Shown here: positions 24,314 through 32,304 of the stretch, piece by piece
Layout: each line of letters begins with the position of its first letter
Position numbering within the stretch: the stretch's first letter is position 1
Source of the DNA: DATKKG01 sp035543015
Lineage (GTDB): Archaea > Thermoproteota > Nitrososphaeria > Conexivisphaerales > DTJL01
Reading direction: 5' to 3'
NCBI GenBank assembly: GCA_035543015.1
Contig: DATKKG010000008.1
Span: 1 to 50,469 of the forward strand
Length of the DNA: 50,469 nt
Program-made: the position numbers and the translations under genes
Notes under the pieces: generated by a model
Seen by the model: the letters and a program-made list of their open reading frames with translations, nothing else
The model's database searches: none
Told to the model about the DNA's origin: nothing

Positions 24314-24646
24314 ATGCCCGAGAACCAAGATGAGGTGACCTTTGCCACGGACGTCAGGACCGACATGAACAAGTACAGAGACGCCCTGGTGGGGATCCTT
24401 CGCGACGTCTACATGGCCAGGCCCGAGATGGCCCCGAGGGTCCACTCTCTCATCTACAGGTGCGACGGGGTGATCGCCCTCACGAACACCCTCGAGTCGA
24501 ACAAGATCGGGCTCGGGGAGGCCAAGGAGCTCATCGGCAAGAAGGTGGGCGAGCTCATGCGGCTGACGGAGGACTTCCTAGAGGACCTGTCCGAGACCAT
24601 GGATGAGACGAAGAAGGAGCCCTACTTCGAAGGGGCCGCCTCCTGA
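24314..24646 (+). CDS. Small helical protein of unknown function
   Basis: 110 residues, acidic, predicted nearly all alpha-helical: RTDMNKYRDALVGILRDVYM, then SLIYRCDGVIALTNTL, then LIGKKVGELMRLTEDFLEDL. It has no membrane segment, cysteine pair or known motif. It has its own promoter (GTTAAAC / GATAAAAG at 24254-24268) and a short 5' hairpin. It converges on the korB-linked small gene with 5 nt between stops. Family not recognised. Confidence 0.6.
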   Translation: MPENQDEVTFATDVRTDMNKYRDALVGILRDVYMARPEMAPRVHSLIYRCDGVIALTNTLESNKIGLGEAKELIGKKVGELMRLTEDFLEDLSETMDETKKEPYFEGAAS

Positions 24647-24651
24647 TCTTC

Positions 24652-24939
24652 TCAGTACGCGTTCTTCACGAAGTCGAGCCAGCCATCGAGGGAATCTACG
24701 TCCACCTCCCTAGACTCGTCTCCCTCGATGACCGTCTGTTTCACTATCTCCACCTGCCCCCCGACCTTCCTGCCGACTATCTTCACGAAGGTCGAAGAGC
24801 CCAGCCAGCCCTTTGCGTTCGGGGAGGTGGGGGTGAAGGTGATGACGATGTCGTCCTCTCCCTCCTCGACCTGGTACTGGCCCCTGTTGTCGTCCAGGTA
24901 CCTCTTGAGGACCGCGTACTCGACGGTATGAGCGCTCAA
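24652..24939 (-). CDS. Small protein of unknown function, third gene of the kor operon
   Basis: 95 residues, starting with TTG at 24939, 11 nt behind the korB stop. AGGTGA lies just before the start as a ribosome-binding site. The chain is one alpha/beta domain: HTVEYAVLKRYLDDNRGQYQ, then strands DDIVITFTP, STFVKIVGRKVGGQVEIVKQ and the acidic end VDSLDGWLDFVKNAY. No cofactor motif. Tight coupling to the oxidoreductase genes suggests an assembly or regulatory partner, which is inference only. The same frame is open further upstream, but there it only mirrors korB. Confidence 0.6.
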   Translation of the reverse strand: MSAHTVEYAVLKRYLDDNRGQYQVEEGEDDIVITFTPTSPNAKGWLGSSTFVKIVGRKVGGQVEIVKQTVIEGDESREVDVDSLDGWLDFVKNAY

Positions 24940-24950
24940 CAGGTCACCTG

Positions 24951-25811
24951 TCAGTAGTACGGACGCATAACCTCTTCGGCTTCCGCCGCGGTGAGGCCCC
25001 TGACGTTCTCGGCGGGCCAGCGGCCCCCGTTTATCTCCGCCATCATCTCCTGGAAGGTCGCCTTGTCCTCGCGCCGGTAGAAGATGCCGGTGGGGATGCC
25101 TGCTTCGTCGTCGATGGCCCTGAACGCGGCGGCCTGGTCGTCGGGCTTGTATCCCCTGTCCTCGAGCCTGTAGACCCTCTTCTTGACGTCGTCGTATATG
25201 TTGTACCAGGTGACGCACGGGCTGATCGCGTCAACGAGGGCGAACCCCCTATGGCTGATCGCCTCCTGGATTATGCGAGACAGCTGCTTGGGGTCCCCTG
25301 AGAAGCCTCGCGACACGAAGGTCGCGCCAGCCCCCAGGAGGGTCGAAAGCGGCCTAAGGGGGTAGATTATGCTGCCGTCGGGCGTGGTCTTCGTCCTCTG
25401 CCCCAGCTGAGACGTGGGCGACAGCTGGCCGGTCGTCAGGCCGTAGATCTCGTTGTTCATGACTATGAGCTTGATGTCGTCGTTCCGCCTGGCCGCGTGG
25501 ACCACATGGTTGAAGCCGATTCCGTATTCGTCGCCGTCACCGGCCGTCGCGATCACCGTGAGCTTCGGGTTGGCGTCCTTCACGCCGAGGGCAACCGGCA
25601 CGGGGCGGCCGTGGAGGCCGTGGAACCCGAAGGTCCTGACGTAGCCGGGCAGGTTCGAGGAGCATCCTATCCCCGAGCAGATGACCACGTTCTGGGGCTC
25701 GAGCTTGAGGGTCGTAAGCGCGTCCTTGAGCGCGGCCAGGACCCCGAAATCGCCGCAGCCCGGGCACCAGTCCGCCTTCACGTCGCTTTCGAAGGGCTTG
25801 GGGTTATACAA
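24951..25811 (-). CDS. korB: 2-oxoacid:ferredoxin oxidoreductase, beta subunit
   Basis: 286 residues. It binds thiamine diphosphate and a [4Fe-4S] cluster in the enzyme that oxidises 2-oxoacids to acyl-CoA and CO2 while reducing ferredoxin. Cluster ligands are likely Cys16 and Cys19 (DWCPGCGDFG), one of Cys45/Cys50 (CSGIGC) and the cysteine of ISPCVTWYN. The ThDP motif runs from GDGDEYGIGFNHVVHAARRN to IVMNNEIYGLT, and GLTTGQLSPTS is the usual substrate-loop sequence. The TTG start at 25811 overlaps the korA stop by 8 nt. It could act on 2-oxoglutarate, pyruvate or several 2-oxoacids. Confidence 0.94.
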   Translation of the reverse strand: MYNPKPFESDVKADWCPGCGDFGVLAALKDALTTLKLEPQNVVICSGIGCSSNLPGYVRTFGFHGLHGRPVPVALGVKDANPKLTVIATAGDGDEYGIGFNHVVHAARRNDDIKLIVMNNEIYGLTTGQLSPTSQLGQRTKTTPDGSIIYPLRPLSTLLGAGATFVSRGFSGDPKQLSRIIQEAISHRGFALVDAISPCVTWYNIYDDVKKRVYRLEDRGYKPDDQAAAFRAIDDEAGIPTGIFYRREDKATFQEMMAEINGGRWPAENVRGLTAAEAEEVMRPYY

Positions 25812-27597
25812 GGGACGACGCCTCCTTCGCCAGCGCCTGGTGAACCGCGTCCACCACCTCCGCCGGGTAGATGGGCTCCCCGTCGTACTTCAGGAACCTC
25901 TTCCGGACGTCGACCCCCGTCTCCCTTTTCAGAAGCCCGGCGAACTGCGCCGTGTAGTTGGCCTCGATGTCCAGAAGCGACCCGCAGGACTTCAGCATCC
26001 TAGTGACTTCGACGACGTTGAGCGGGTAGAGGTAGGAGAACTCCATGGAGTTCACCCGAAGGCCCTGTCCGGAGGTCCGCCTCAGGGCTTCCCTGACGGG
26101 GTTGGCAGTGCTCCCCCAGCTCACGATGGTCAGGTCGGCACTGTCCGGGCCGAAGATCTCGGGAGGGGGCACCTCGCCCGCGATCTGCTCGAGCTTCCTC
26201 ATCCTCTTCTGGTGCATCCTCTCCCTGAGCTTGACGGCCTCCCTGAGCCCTGACCGCAGGTCGCTCAGGTCGTGGCCGAACTCGTCATGTTCGTCCGTCT
26301 TTGCCACGAACATCATCTCCTTGGTCCCCGGGAAGGACCTCGCGGAGACGTTGTCCGGGGTGAACGCGAAGCGCTTGAACCAGGTTCCGTTGGTCTGGGA
26401 TGGGTCCGGCTCCGAGGCGACCTTGCCCCGGTTGATCGGAAGCCCGAAGTCGAGGGGGTCGAGGGACTGGTAGCCGCCGTCCCCGATGGCGAAGTCGAGC
26501 AGCATGATCACGGGGACCTGGAACCTCTCAGCGAGGTCGAAGGACTTGGCTGCCAGGTAGAACCCTTCCTGCGGGGTCCTCGGAGCAAGTATGACCCTCG
26601 GGAAGTCGTCGTGCGAGATCCCCAGCATCATGTTGAGGTCGCCCTGCGAAGTCTTCGTGGGCAGGCCCGTGCTGGGCCCCGCCCGCATCACGTCGACGAC
26701 GACTAGGGGGGTCTCCGTCATGGCCGCCTCGCCCACCGCCTCCTGCATCAGGGAGAACCCGCCTCCGCTCGTCGCGCACATGGACCTGGCTCCGGCGTAG
26801 GCCGCCCCGATGGTCGAGTTCACTACGGAGATTTCGTCCTCCCCGAGGAAGACGGTGATCCCGAGCTTCTTCGCGTTGGCCGCCATCCAGTGCACGATGG
26901 GGCTGGCGGGGGACATGGGGTACGCAGCGTAGAACCTGCAGCCAGCTGCCGCGGCGCCCAGGGCAACCGTGAAGTCGGCGTGCATGAGGGGCCTCCTCGT
27001 CCCGTAGTCGTACTCCAGCTTCTTCACGACCCCGTACTTGGCAAGCGTGAGGTCGAAGCCCTCCTTGGCCGCCCTGACGTTGCTTTCGGCTATCTCGGGG
27101 TTCTTCCTGCCGAACTGGTCGGTTATGGCCTCCGAAAGGACCGCGAATTCGATGCCCGTGGCGGCAGCGAGGGAGCCCGCGGCTACGGTGTTCCTCATGA
27201 TGGGCTTCCTGTCGTATTTCAGCGCCGTATCGCCAAGCGGCACCTCAATGGCCCTGACGTTGCCGGCGAGGTCGTGGGGCTTCACCGCGGTCGGATCGTA
27301 TATGACCGCGCCCCCGGGGTTGACCGCCCCGAAGTGCTCGTCATAGCACGCCTGGGTAAGGGGTATCAGGAAGTCCGTGCCGAAGCCCAGCGACGTGACC
27401 CGCCACCGGGCAGCGTGTATGTGGAACCAGACCAGGCCTCCCCTGATGACGGACTGGTTTCCGTTGTAGGTCGAAACGAAGAGCCCGCTTCTCGAAAGGA
27501 CCTTCGATATCATCTCCCCGCCGCTCTGAATGCCGTCCCCGGCGGCGGCGCCCAACCTTACGGTGAGGTCAGGCTCCTCCTTCAGATCCTCGTTCAT
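25804..27597 (-). CDS. korA: 2-oxoacid:ferredoxin oxidoreductase, fused gamma-alpha subunit
   Basis: 597 residues. The gamma domain is N-terminal (residues ~10-195: VRLGAAAGDGIQSGGEMISK, NGNQSVIRGG), and the alpha domain follows (~205-597), the Sulfolobus-type two-subunit layout. The conserved YPITP substrate motif is YPMSP here (residues 226-230). LGEDEISVVNSTIGAAYAG, ATSGGGFSLMQEAVG and RAGPSTGLPTKTSQGDL are clear. It supplies the CoA and substrate sites, while korB carries ThDP and the cluster. ATG at 27597 has GGAGGT (27608-27603) 5 nt upstream and a TATA-like CATATTAG about 30 nt upstream. The operon continues with korB and a 95-residue gene. Confidence 0.94.
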   Translation of the reverse strand: MNEDLKEEPDLTVRLGAAAGDGIQSGGEMISKVLSRSGLFVSTYNGNQSVIRGGLVWFHIHAARWRVTSLGFGTDFLIPLTQACYDEHFGAVNPGGAVIYDPTAVKPHDLAGNVRAIEVPLGDTALKYDRKPIMRNTVAAGSLAAATGIEFAVLSEAITDQFGRKNPEIAESNVRAAKEGFDLTLAKYGVVKKLEYDYGTRRPLMHADFTVALGAAAAGCRFYAAYPMSPASPIVHWMAANAKKLGITVFLGEDEISVVNSTIGAAYAGARSMCATSGGGFSLMQEAVGEAAMTETPLVVVDVMRAGPSTGLPTKTSQGDLNMMLGISHDDFPRVILAPRTPQEGFYLAAKSFDLAERFQVPVIMLLDFAIGDGGYQSLDPLDFGLPINRGKVASEPDPSQTNGTWFKRFAFTPDNVSARSFPGTKEMMFVAKTDEHDEFGHDLSDLRSGLREAVKLRERMHQKRMRKLEQIAGEVPPPEIFGPDSADLTIVSWGSTANPVREALRRTSGQGLRVNSMEFSYLYPLNVVEVTRMLKSCGSLLDIEANYTAQFAGLLKRETGVDVRKRFLKYDGEPIYPAEVVDAVHQALAKEASSLV

Positions 27598-27602
27598 TTC
27601 CG

Positions 27603-27631
27603 ACCTCCGACTTGAGAAACAATCTAATATG
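27603..27631 (-). promoter_or_regulatory. TATA-like box and ribosome-binding site of the kor operon
   Basis: The minus strand shows CATATTAG (27631-27624) and GGAGGT (27608-27603) before the ATG at 27597. The spacing suits transcription starting just upstream of the GGAGGT. Confidence 0.5.
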
Positions 27632-27702
27632 CTTTCTCCAGGAAGGGGAGATGCTTCGGCAACAAAGCATAAAGCGAAAGGTCACTTCATGGAACCCCGC
27701 CC

Positions 27703-28107
27703 ATGAGGGCCAAGTACTTCACGCCCGAGGAGGCCTCCGAAGCCATCCCCGAGGTGGAGAGGAGGTTGAGGGAGGTCACGATAGCCAGCGAGGCGGTGGC
27801 CCAGCTGACGGCGGACCTGGACGCGGCTGTCCGTGAAGACGCCAACATACTGGAGTTCGTCGACGTCAAGAAGAGGTTGAACAAGGCGATGTCCGAAATG
27901 CACCGCTCCATCGAGTATCTCGAGGACCTGGGGTGCACCATGAAGGACCTGGAGCACGGGCTGGTCGACTTCCCCGCCAAGCGCTTCGGAGAGGAAGTGT
28001 GGCTCTGCTGGAGGGTCGGAGAGGCCAGGGTCTCGTACTGGCACGGCAAACGCGAGGGCTTCTCCACGAGGAAGCCCTTGGAGACGGACGTCTCCGGCCT
28101 GGCGTGA
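27703..28107 (+). CDS. DUF2203 family protein
   Basis: 134 residues. It opens with YFTPEEASEAIPEVERRLRE, the family's usual start, continues as a helical hairpin, and ends with the conserved GCTMKDLEHGLVDFPAKRFG, then WLCWRVGEARVSYWHGKREG and STRKPLE. The family is widespread in archaea and bacteria with no known function; conserved Trp/His/Cys residues near the end hint at ligand or metal binding. It stands between the kor operon (divergent) and a threonine synthase-like gene 28 nt downstream, probably co-transcribed. Confidence 0.85.
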   Translation: MRAKYFTPEEASEAIPEVERRLREVTIASEAVAQLTADLDAAVREDANILEFVDVKKRLNKAMSEMHRSIEYLEDLGCTMKDLEHGLVDFPAKRFGEEVWLCWRVGEARVSYWHGKREGFSTRKPLETDVSGLA

Positions 28108-28135
28108 GGAAGCCTAAAGAGGGAAATCGGGTCAA

Positions 28136-29248
28136 GTGAGCCCCATGGGCTGGACAACCAGCTGCATGGATTGCGGGCGCCCTTCGGGAGGGCCGCTCGA
28201 TTGGAGGTGTTCCTGCGGCGGAGCTCTGGAGACCCGGGTGGACGTCGAGTATTCCTCGCCATCGCGCGAGGGTACCGTCTTCGAAAGGTTCTCCGACCTC
28301 TACCCCTACATCCCGTCCGAGGAGCTGGTGAGCCTCGGGGAGACGCAGACCCCGCTTGTGAAGGCGGATGGCGCCCTGTTCAAGCTCGAATACCTCCTCC
28401 CCACCGGCTCGTTCAAGGACAGGGGCTCGTGCGCGCTCATCTCGGGCGTCCGGAGGGAGCTGCGGTCAAAGGGATTGGGGAGGGTCAAGGAGGACTCCTC
28501 CGGCAACGCCGGCGCGAGCGTTGCGGCATACAGCGCCAGGGCCGGGATAGGGTGCGAAGTCTTCGTGCCGGCCGCAGTGTCCGGCCCAAAGGCGCTCCAG
28601 ATCCAGATGTACGGCGCGAAGCTCGTCGGGGTGCGGGGGTCGAGGGGGGACGTCACGATCGCGGCCCAGCGAGAGTCTGAGGGAAGCGCATACGTCGGCC
28701 ACATCTGGCACCCCTACTTCAGGGACGGAATGAGGACCCTGGCATACGAAATCTACGAGCAGATGGGCGGAAGGCTGCCGGGGAGGGTCTACCTCCCCGT
28801 ATCCGCGGGCACCCTGCTCCTTGGCTTCCTTTCAGGGCTCGGGCACCTCAAGGAGAGCGGGTCGGTGGACCGCCTTCCGGAGGTGGTCGCATGCCAGACC
28901 GAGGAGGTCTCCCCGCTCCACAGGAAGCTCATGGGGCTCCCCTATCGGCCACCCGAGGGGGTGGACACCCTGGCGGACGCCCTGGTCTCCACTTCGCCAC
29001 CTCTCCTGAAGCACATGGCGACGAGGCTGAAGGAGGAGGGGGGACGCACGGAGGTCGTGGGCGAGGCCGAGCTGCTGCAAGCCTGGAGGGAGCTTGCGGG
29101 GAAAGGGTTCTACGTGGAACCCTCTTCGGCCGTGCCCTACGCCTGCCTGGAGCGCGCCCCAGAGGGGGAAAGGGCGGGAAGCCTGGTCATCCTGACCGGC
29201 TCGGGCCTCAAGAGCCGGCAGGAAGCGCTCCGTCGAGCCCTCGGATGA
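28136..29248 (+). CDS. Threonine synthase-like PLP enzyme (second copy)
   Basis: 370 residues, 45 shorter than the copy at 2820-4067. An N-terminal zinc-ribbon-like CMDCG...CSCGG (residues ~10-29) is followed by LPTGSFKDRGSCALISG with the PLP lysine, and DSSGNAGASVAAYSARAGI. The later cofactor strands read YLPVSAGTLLLG and VILTGSGLKSRQ. It may be a true threonine synthase or a relative acting on another beta- or gamma-substituted amino acid. GTG at 28136 and ATG at 28145 are both possible starts. Probably in one transcript with the DUF2203 gene. Confidence 0.85.
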   Translation: MSPMGWTTSCMDCGRPSGGPLDWRCSCGGALETRVDVEYSSPSREGTVFERFSDLYPYIPSEELVSLGETQTPLVKADGALFKLEYLLPTGSFKDRGSCALISGVRRELRSKGLGRVKEDSSGNAGASVAAYSARAGIGCEVFVPAAVSGPKALQIQMYGAKLVGVRGSRGDVTIAAQRESEGSAYVGHIWHPYFRDGMRTLAYEIYEQMGGRLPGRVYLPVSAGTLLLGFLSGLGHLKESGSVDRLPEVVACQTEEVSPLHRKLMGLPYRPPEGVDTLADALVSTSPPLLKHMATRLKEEGGRTEVVGEAELLQAWRELAGKGFYVEPSSAVPYACLERAPEGERAGSLVILTGSGLKSRQEALRRALG

Positions 29249-29268
29249 GTCCGCTAACTTCCATGCAA

Positions 29269-29276
29269 CTTAAATA
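29269..29276 (+). promoter_or_regulatory. TATA-like box upstream of rtcB
   Basis: CTTAAATA lies about 100 nt before the probable rtcB start (29373), so the transcript would have a leader of roughly 75 nt, the longest in the window. The 29280-29372 leader contains no gene I can support. Confidence 0.4.
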
Positions 29277-29372
29277 CGAAACTCAGAGAGTCGTGGTGAG
29301 ACCTTCGGAGGGTCCGGGACGGTGTCGGGGACGCTTCCTCGAGGTCCGCCAGAGAGTTGATCGAGTTCGAGC

Positions 29373-30815
29373 ATTCCGCTGGAGCGGGTTTCCGAAGACA
29401 TCTGGGAGATACCGAAGTCGTACCGCGGCGACATGAGGGTTCCCGCCCGGATATTCGCCGACGAAAAGCTCCTCTCGAAGATGAAGACGGACAGGACCCT
29501 CTACCAGGCGGCCAACGTGGCTACCCTCCCCGGCATAATTCGAAGCGCCTTGGTCATGCCGGACGCCCACGAGGGCTACGGTTTTCCCATCGGGGGGGTC
29601 GCGGCGGTGGACTCCGAAGAGGGTGTCATCTCTCCCGGCGGAATTGGCTACGACGTGAACTGCGGGGTGCGCCTCATCCGCACTAACCTGAAACCAGAAG
29701 ACGTAAGGCCCGTCCTCCCGGAGCTCCTGGACGTCCTGTTCAGGCTCGTTCCCAGCGGAGTGGGCAGCGAAGGGCAGCTGAAAGTCACCCAGAGCGAGCT
29801 GGCGACGATCGTCACCGGAGGCGCCGAGTGGGCCGTCTCCGAAGGCTACGGCTGGGAGTCCGACCTGAGGCATGCGGAAGAGGGAGGGAGGCTCGCCTCT
29901 GCGAATCCTGCGAAGGTGTCGTCCACGGCCATGAAGCGCGGGCGTGGACAGCTGGGCACCCTGGGCAGCGGCAACCACTTCATGGAGATCGAGACCGCGG
30001 GACACATCTTCGACGAAGGAGCCGCCAAGGCCATGGGGATCAGGGAGAAGGATCAGGTGTTGGTGCTGATCCACACCGGCAGCAGAGGCTTCGGCCATCA
30101 GGTCTGCAGCGACTACCTCAGGGTCATGGAGTCGCTTATGTCGAGACTGGGGATCCACCTCCCGGACCGAGAGCTGGCGGCGGGCCCCGTCACCGCCAAG
30201 GAGACGGTGGACTATCTCGAAGCGATGGCCTGCGCGGCCAACTTCGCCTGGGTGAACCGCCAGATGATCACCCACTGGGTAAGACAGGGGTTCGAGAAGG
30301 TCTTCAAGGCCGACGCGGAGAAGCTGGACATGGGGCTCGTCTACGACGTAGCCCACAACATCGCCAAGCTGGAAGAGCACGACGTGGACGGTGTCAAGCG
30401 CAAGGTCTACGTTCACAGGAAGGGGGCGACCAGGGCGTTCCCGCCCGGCTCGCCGTACATCCCGGAGGAGTACCGCCCGGTGGGCCAGCCGGTACTGATC
30501 CCCGGAAGCATGGGCACGGCCTCGTGGGTCCTCAGGGGGACGAAGAAGGCGATGGAGATGAGCTTCGGGACGGCCGCCCACGGAGCCGGCCGTTTCATGA
30601 GCAGGGCCGCCGCCAAGAGGGAGTACGGCTACCAGGAGCTGCTGGCCTCCCTCCAGCACAGAGGGATACTCGTGCGGGCGGCCAGCAGGGAGACGGTGAC
30701 CGAGGAGGCGCCGGGGGCCTACAAGGACGTCGACGACGTGGTCGAAGTGACCCATGCGGTAGGTCTGGCTGAGAAGGTCGTAAGGCTCACCCCGATAGGC
30801 GTTGTCAAGGGCTAG
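29373..30815 (+). CDS. rtcB: RNA-splicing ligase RtcB (probable ATT start)
   Basis: It joins RNA 2',3'-cyclic phosphate and 5'-OH ends using GTP and Mn2+, as in tRNA splicing. Core motifs: VMPDAHEGYGFPIGG, GGIGYDVNCGVRLIR (metal-binding Cys), LGSGNHFMEIE, HTGSRGFGHQV, YDVAHNIAKLEEH, HRKGATRAFPPG (guanylylated His lies in this region in the family) and GSMGTASWVL. The first ATG in frame, 29433, would cut off residues that match the conserved RtcB N-terminus: PLERVSEDIWEIPKSYRGDM. That stretch begins directly after ATT 29373-29375. A TGA lies five codons further upstream, with no ATG, GTG or TTG between. With ATT the protein has 480 residues, the normal length. A frameshift near 29370 is the alternative. 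Confidence 0.9.
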   Translation: MPLERVSEDIWEIPKSYRGDMRVPARIFADEKLLSKMKTDRTLYQAANVATLPGIIRSALVMPDAHEGYGFPIGGVAAVDSEEGVISPGGIGYDVNCGVRLIRTNLKPEDVRPVLPELLDVLFRLVPSGVGSEGQLKVTQSELATIVTGGAEWAVSEGYGWESDLRHAEEGGRLASANPAKVSSTAMKRGRGQLGTLGSGNHFMEIETAGHIFDEGAAKAMGIREKDQVLVLIHTGSRGFGHQVCSDYLRVMESLMSRLGIHLPDRELAAGPVTAKETVDYLEAMACAANFAWVNRQMITHWVRQGFEKVFKADAEKLDMGLVYDVAHNIAKLEEHDVDGVKRKVYVHRKGATRAFPPGSPYIPEEYRPVGQPVLIPGSMGTASWVLRGTKKAMEMSFGTAAHGAGRFMSRAAAKREYGYQELLASLQHRGILVRAASRETVTEEAPGAYKDVDDVVEVTHAVGLAEKVVRLTPIGVVKG

Positions 30816-30825
30816 GAGCCCGAGA

Positions 30826-30833
30826 CTTTAATA
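30826..30833 (+). promoter_or_regulatory. TATA-like box of the endonuclease-ubiA-rfcL-xpf group
   Basis: CTTTAATA is centred 32 nt before the ATG at 30862. The four genes that follow overlap or nearly abut, so this promoter may drive all of them. Confidence 0.5.
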
Positions 30834-30861
30834 CGGTCGAAATGGGAGTCCTGAGACGACA

Positions 30862-31446
30862 ATGGCCGAAGGTGAGGGGGGAGAGCCTCCGCGGAGCGAC
30901 TCCGGAATCGAGCAGTTTTCGCGCAAGTTCGAGGGCCGCCTGAAGAGGTACAGGGTCCTGGTGGACGACGAAGTGATGGCCGGGGAGCTCTCGCAGAAGG
31001 GGTACGGCGACCGCGAGGGAAGGGCGCTCACGCTTAGGCTCTACGAGGCCCTCCACCTCATGAGGTTGGGCTGGCTGACGGTCAGAGATACCCGAGGCAG
31101 GGAGACGCCCTTCCGGGAGCTGGTCCGCAGATCCCTGGCCGAAGATCCGATGGGTTGGACGAAGTTCCTGGTCTACAGGGACCTGAGGAGCAGGGGATAC
31201 GTGGCGAGGGAGGGATACGGACTGGCGGCGGACCTGAGGATCTACCCGAGGGGGGAGTACGGGAAGAACCCGGCCAGGTTCGTGGTGATCCCCATCAACG
31301 AAGGAGGGGACGTCGAGGTCTCGTCACTTCAGAGGATGATCGACGCCGTCTACAGGATGGGGAAGGAGCCCATCGTCGCGGTCGTCGAGAGACGCGGAGA
31401 AGCGATTTATTACAGGGCTTCGAAGATGGTGTTCGAAGGCCCTTGA
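30862..31446 (+). CDS. tRNA-intron endonuclease-like protein, probably a structural subunit
   Basis: 194 residues. The C-terminal half matches the EndA catalytic fold: KFLVYRDLRSRGYVAREGYG, AADLRIYPRGEYG, FVVIPINEGGD and KEPIVAVVERRGEAIYY. Of the Tyr-His-Lys triad, the tyrosine (LRIY) and a lysine (GKEPIVAVV) can be placed. The histidine, expected in the HSVY-like strand, is missing: the chain reads GKNPARFVV there. TACK archaea often use a catalytic plus a structural EndA subunit, and this is most likely the structural one, with the catalytic partner elsewhere. It directly follows rtcB, which seals the halves EndA makes. The next gene, ubiA, overlaps its stop codon by 4 nt. Confidence 0.8.
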   Translation: MAEGEGGEPPRSDSGIEQFSRKFEGRLKRYRVLVDDEVMAGELSQKGYGDREGRALTLRLYEALHLMRLGWLTVRDTRGRETPFRELVRRSLAEDPMGWTKFLVYRDLRSRGYVAREGYGLAADLRIYPRGEYGKNPARFVVIPINEGGDVEVSSLQRMIDAVYRMGKEPIVAVVERRGEAIYYRASKMVFEGP

Positions 31447-32297
31447 CCGCCTCCGGCTACATCGCGATGACAAGGCCGGTCAACTCCCTGATGATAGGCC
31501 TGGCCGTCCTGGTGGGAGAAGCCGTGGCGATCTCCACGATCAGGCTGGACCTCGCCAGCCTGGCAGGCTACCTGACGGGGGTCTTCATAACCGCCTTCTC
31601 GATGGTCATAAACGACATGCTGGACTACGATGTCGACAAGGCGAACGGCGCCATGAGGCCCCTGGTCCAAGGGACGGCCTCCATGGCGGGCGCCAAGGCG
31701 CTGTCAGCGGCCCTTCTGGCCGCGGGGCTTCTCTGCTCCCTCTACACGGGCCTCGCCACCTTCCTGATCGCCGCCGTGTTCGCCTGCGTCGCCACTCTCT
31801 ACAACTGGAAGCTGAAGGAGCGCGGATTCCCTGGGAACGTCGCCGTCGCCCTCTCGATGATGATACCGTTCATCTACGGAGGGGTCCTCGTGCAGGGGAT
31901 AAGGTGGAATCCCGTGCTCGACATGATGGCGATGACGGCTTTCCTGGCAGGGGTGGGGCGCGAAGTCATAAAGGGGATAACGGACGTCGAAGGGGACTCC
32001 CTGAGGAACGTCAAGAGCATCGCGAGGACGAAGGGAGCCAAGGCTGCGGGGTACACCGGTGCCTTCTTCTTCCTGGCCGCGGTCTGCAGCAGCCTCGTCC
32101 CTGCGCTGACCATGAGGACCTCCGTCTACTACGACGTGGTGATCGGGGCGACGGACCTTCTGTTCATCGGGCTCGCGTTCTACGTGACCAGGAAGACGAC
32201 CAAGGAGGACGCGCGCCTGGCCAAGGAGCTCGCCCTCGTCGGGATGTTCACCGGGATGGTGGGATTCCTGCTGCAGGGCCTGTTCGGAGGCGCCTAG
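31443..32297 (+). CDS. UbiA-family prenyltransferase, probably digeranylgeranylglyceryl phosphate synthase
   Basis: 284 residues from TTG 31443. About 8-9 membrane helices. It adds the second geranylgeranyl chain in archaeal membrane-lipid synthesis. The first Asp-rich motif is INDMLDYDVDKANG with MRPLV after it, and the second is ITDVEGDSLRNVKS, both as in archaeal UbiA enzymes. TTG overlaps the stop of the preceding gene (TTGA), and the early residues SGYIAMTRPVNSLMIG match the family's N-terminus better than a start at ATG 31467. A quinone-type prenyltransferase is the alternative. Confidence 0.88.
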   Translation: MTASGYIAMTRPVNSLMIGLAVLVGEAVAISTIRLDLASLAGYLTGVFITAFSMVINDMLDYDVDKANGAMRPLVQGTASMAGAKALSAALLAAGLLCSLYTGLATFLIAAVFACVATLYNWKLKERGFPGNVAVALSMMIPFIYGGVLVQGIRWNPVLDMMAMTAFLAGVGREVIKGITDVEGDSLRNVKSIARTKGAKAAGYTGAFFFLAAVCSSLVPALTMRTSVYYDVVIGATDLLFIGLAFYVTRKTTKEDARLAKELALVGMFTGMVGFLLQGLFGGA

Positions 32298-32304
32298 CTC
32301 CTTG

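Noticed and set aside
29283..30755. 490-codon open frame antisense to rtcB
   Set aside because: Compositional shadow of the highly conserved rtcB gene, with no recognisable domain.
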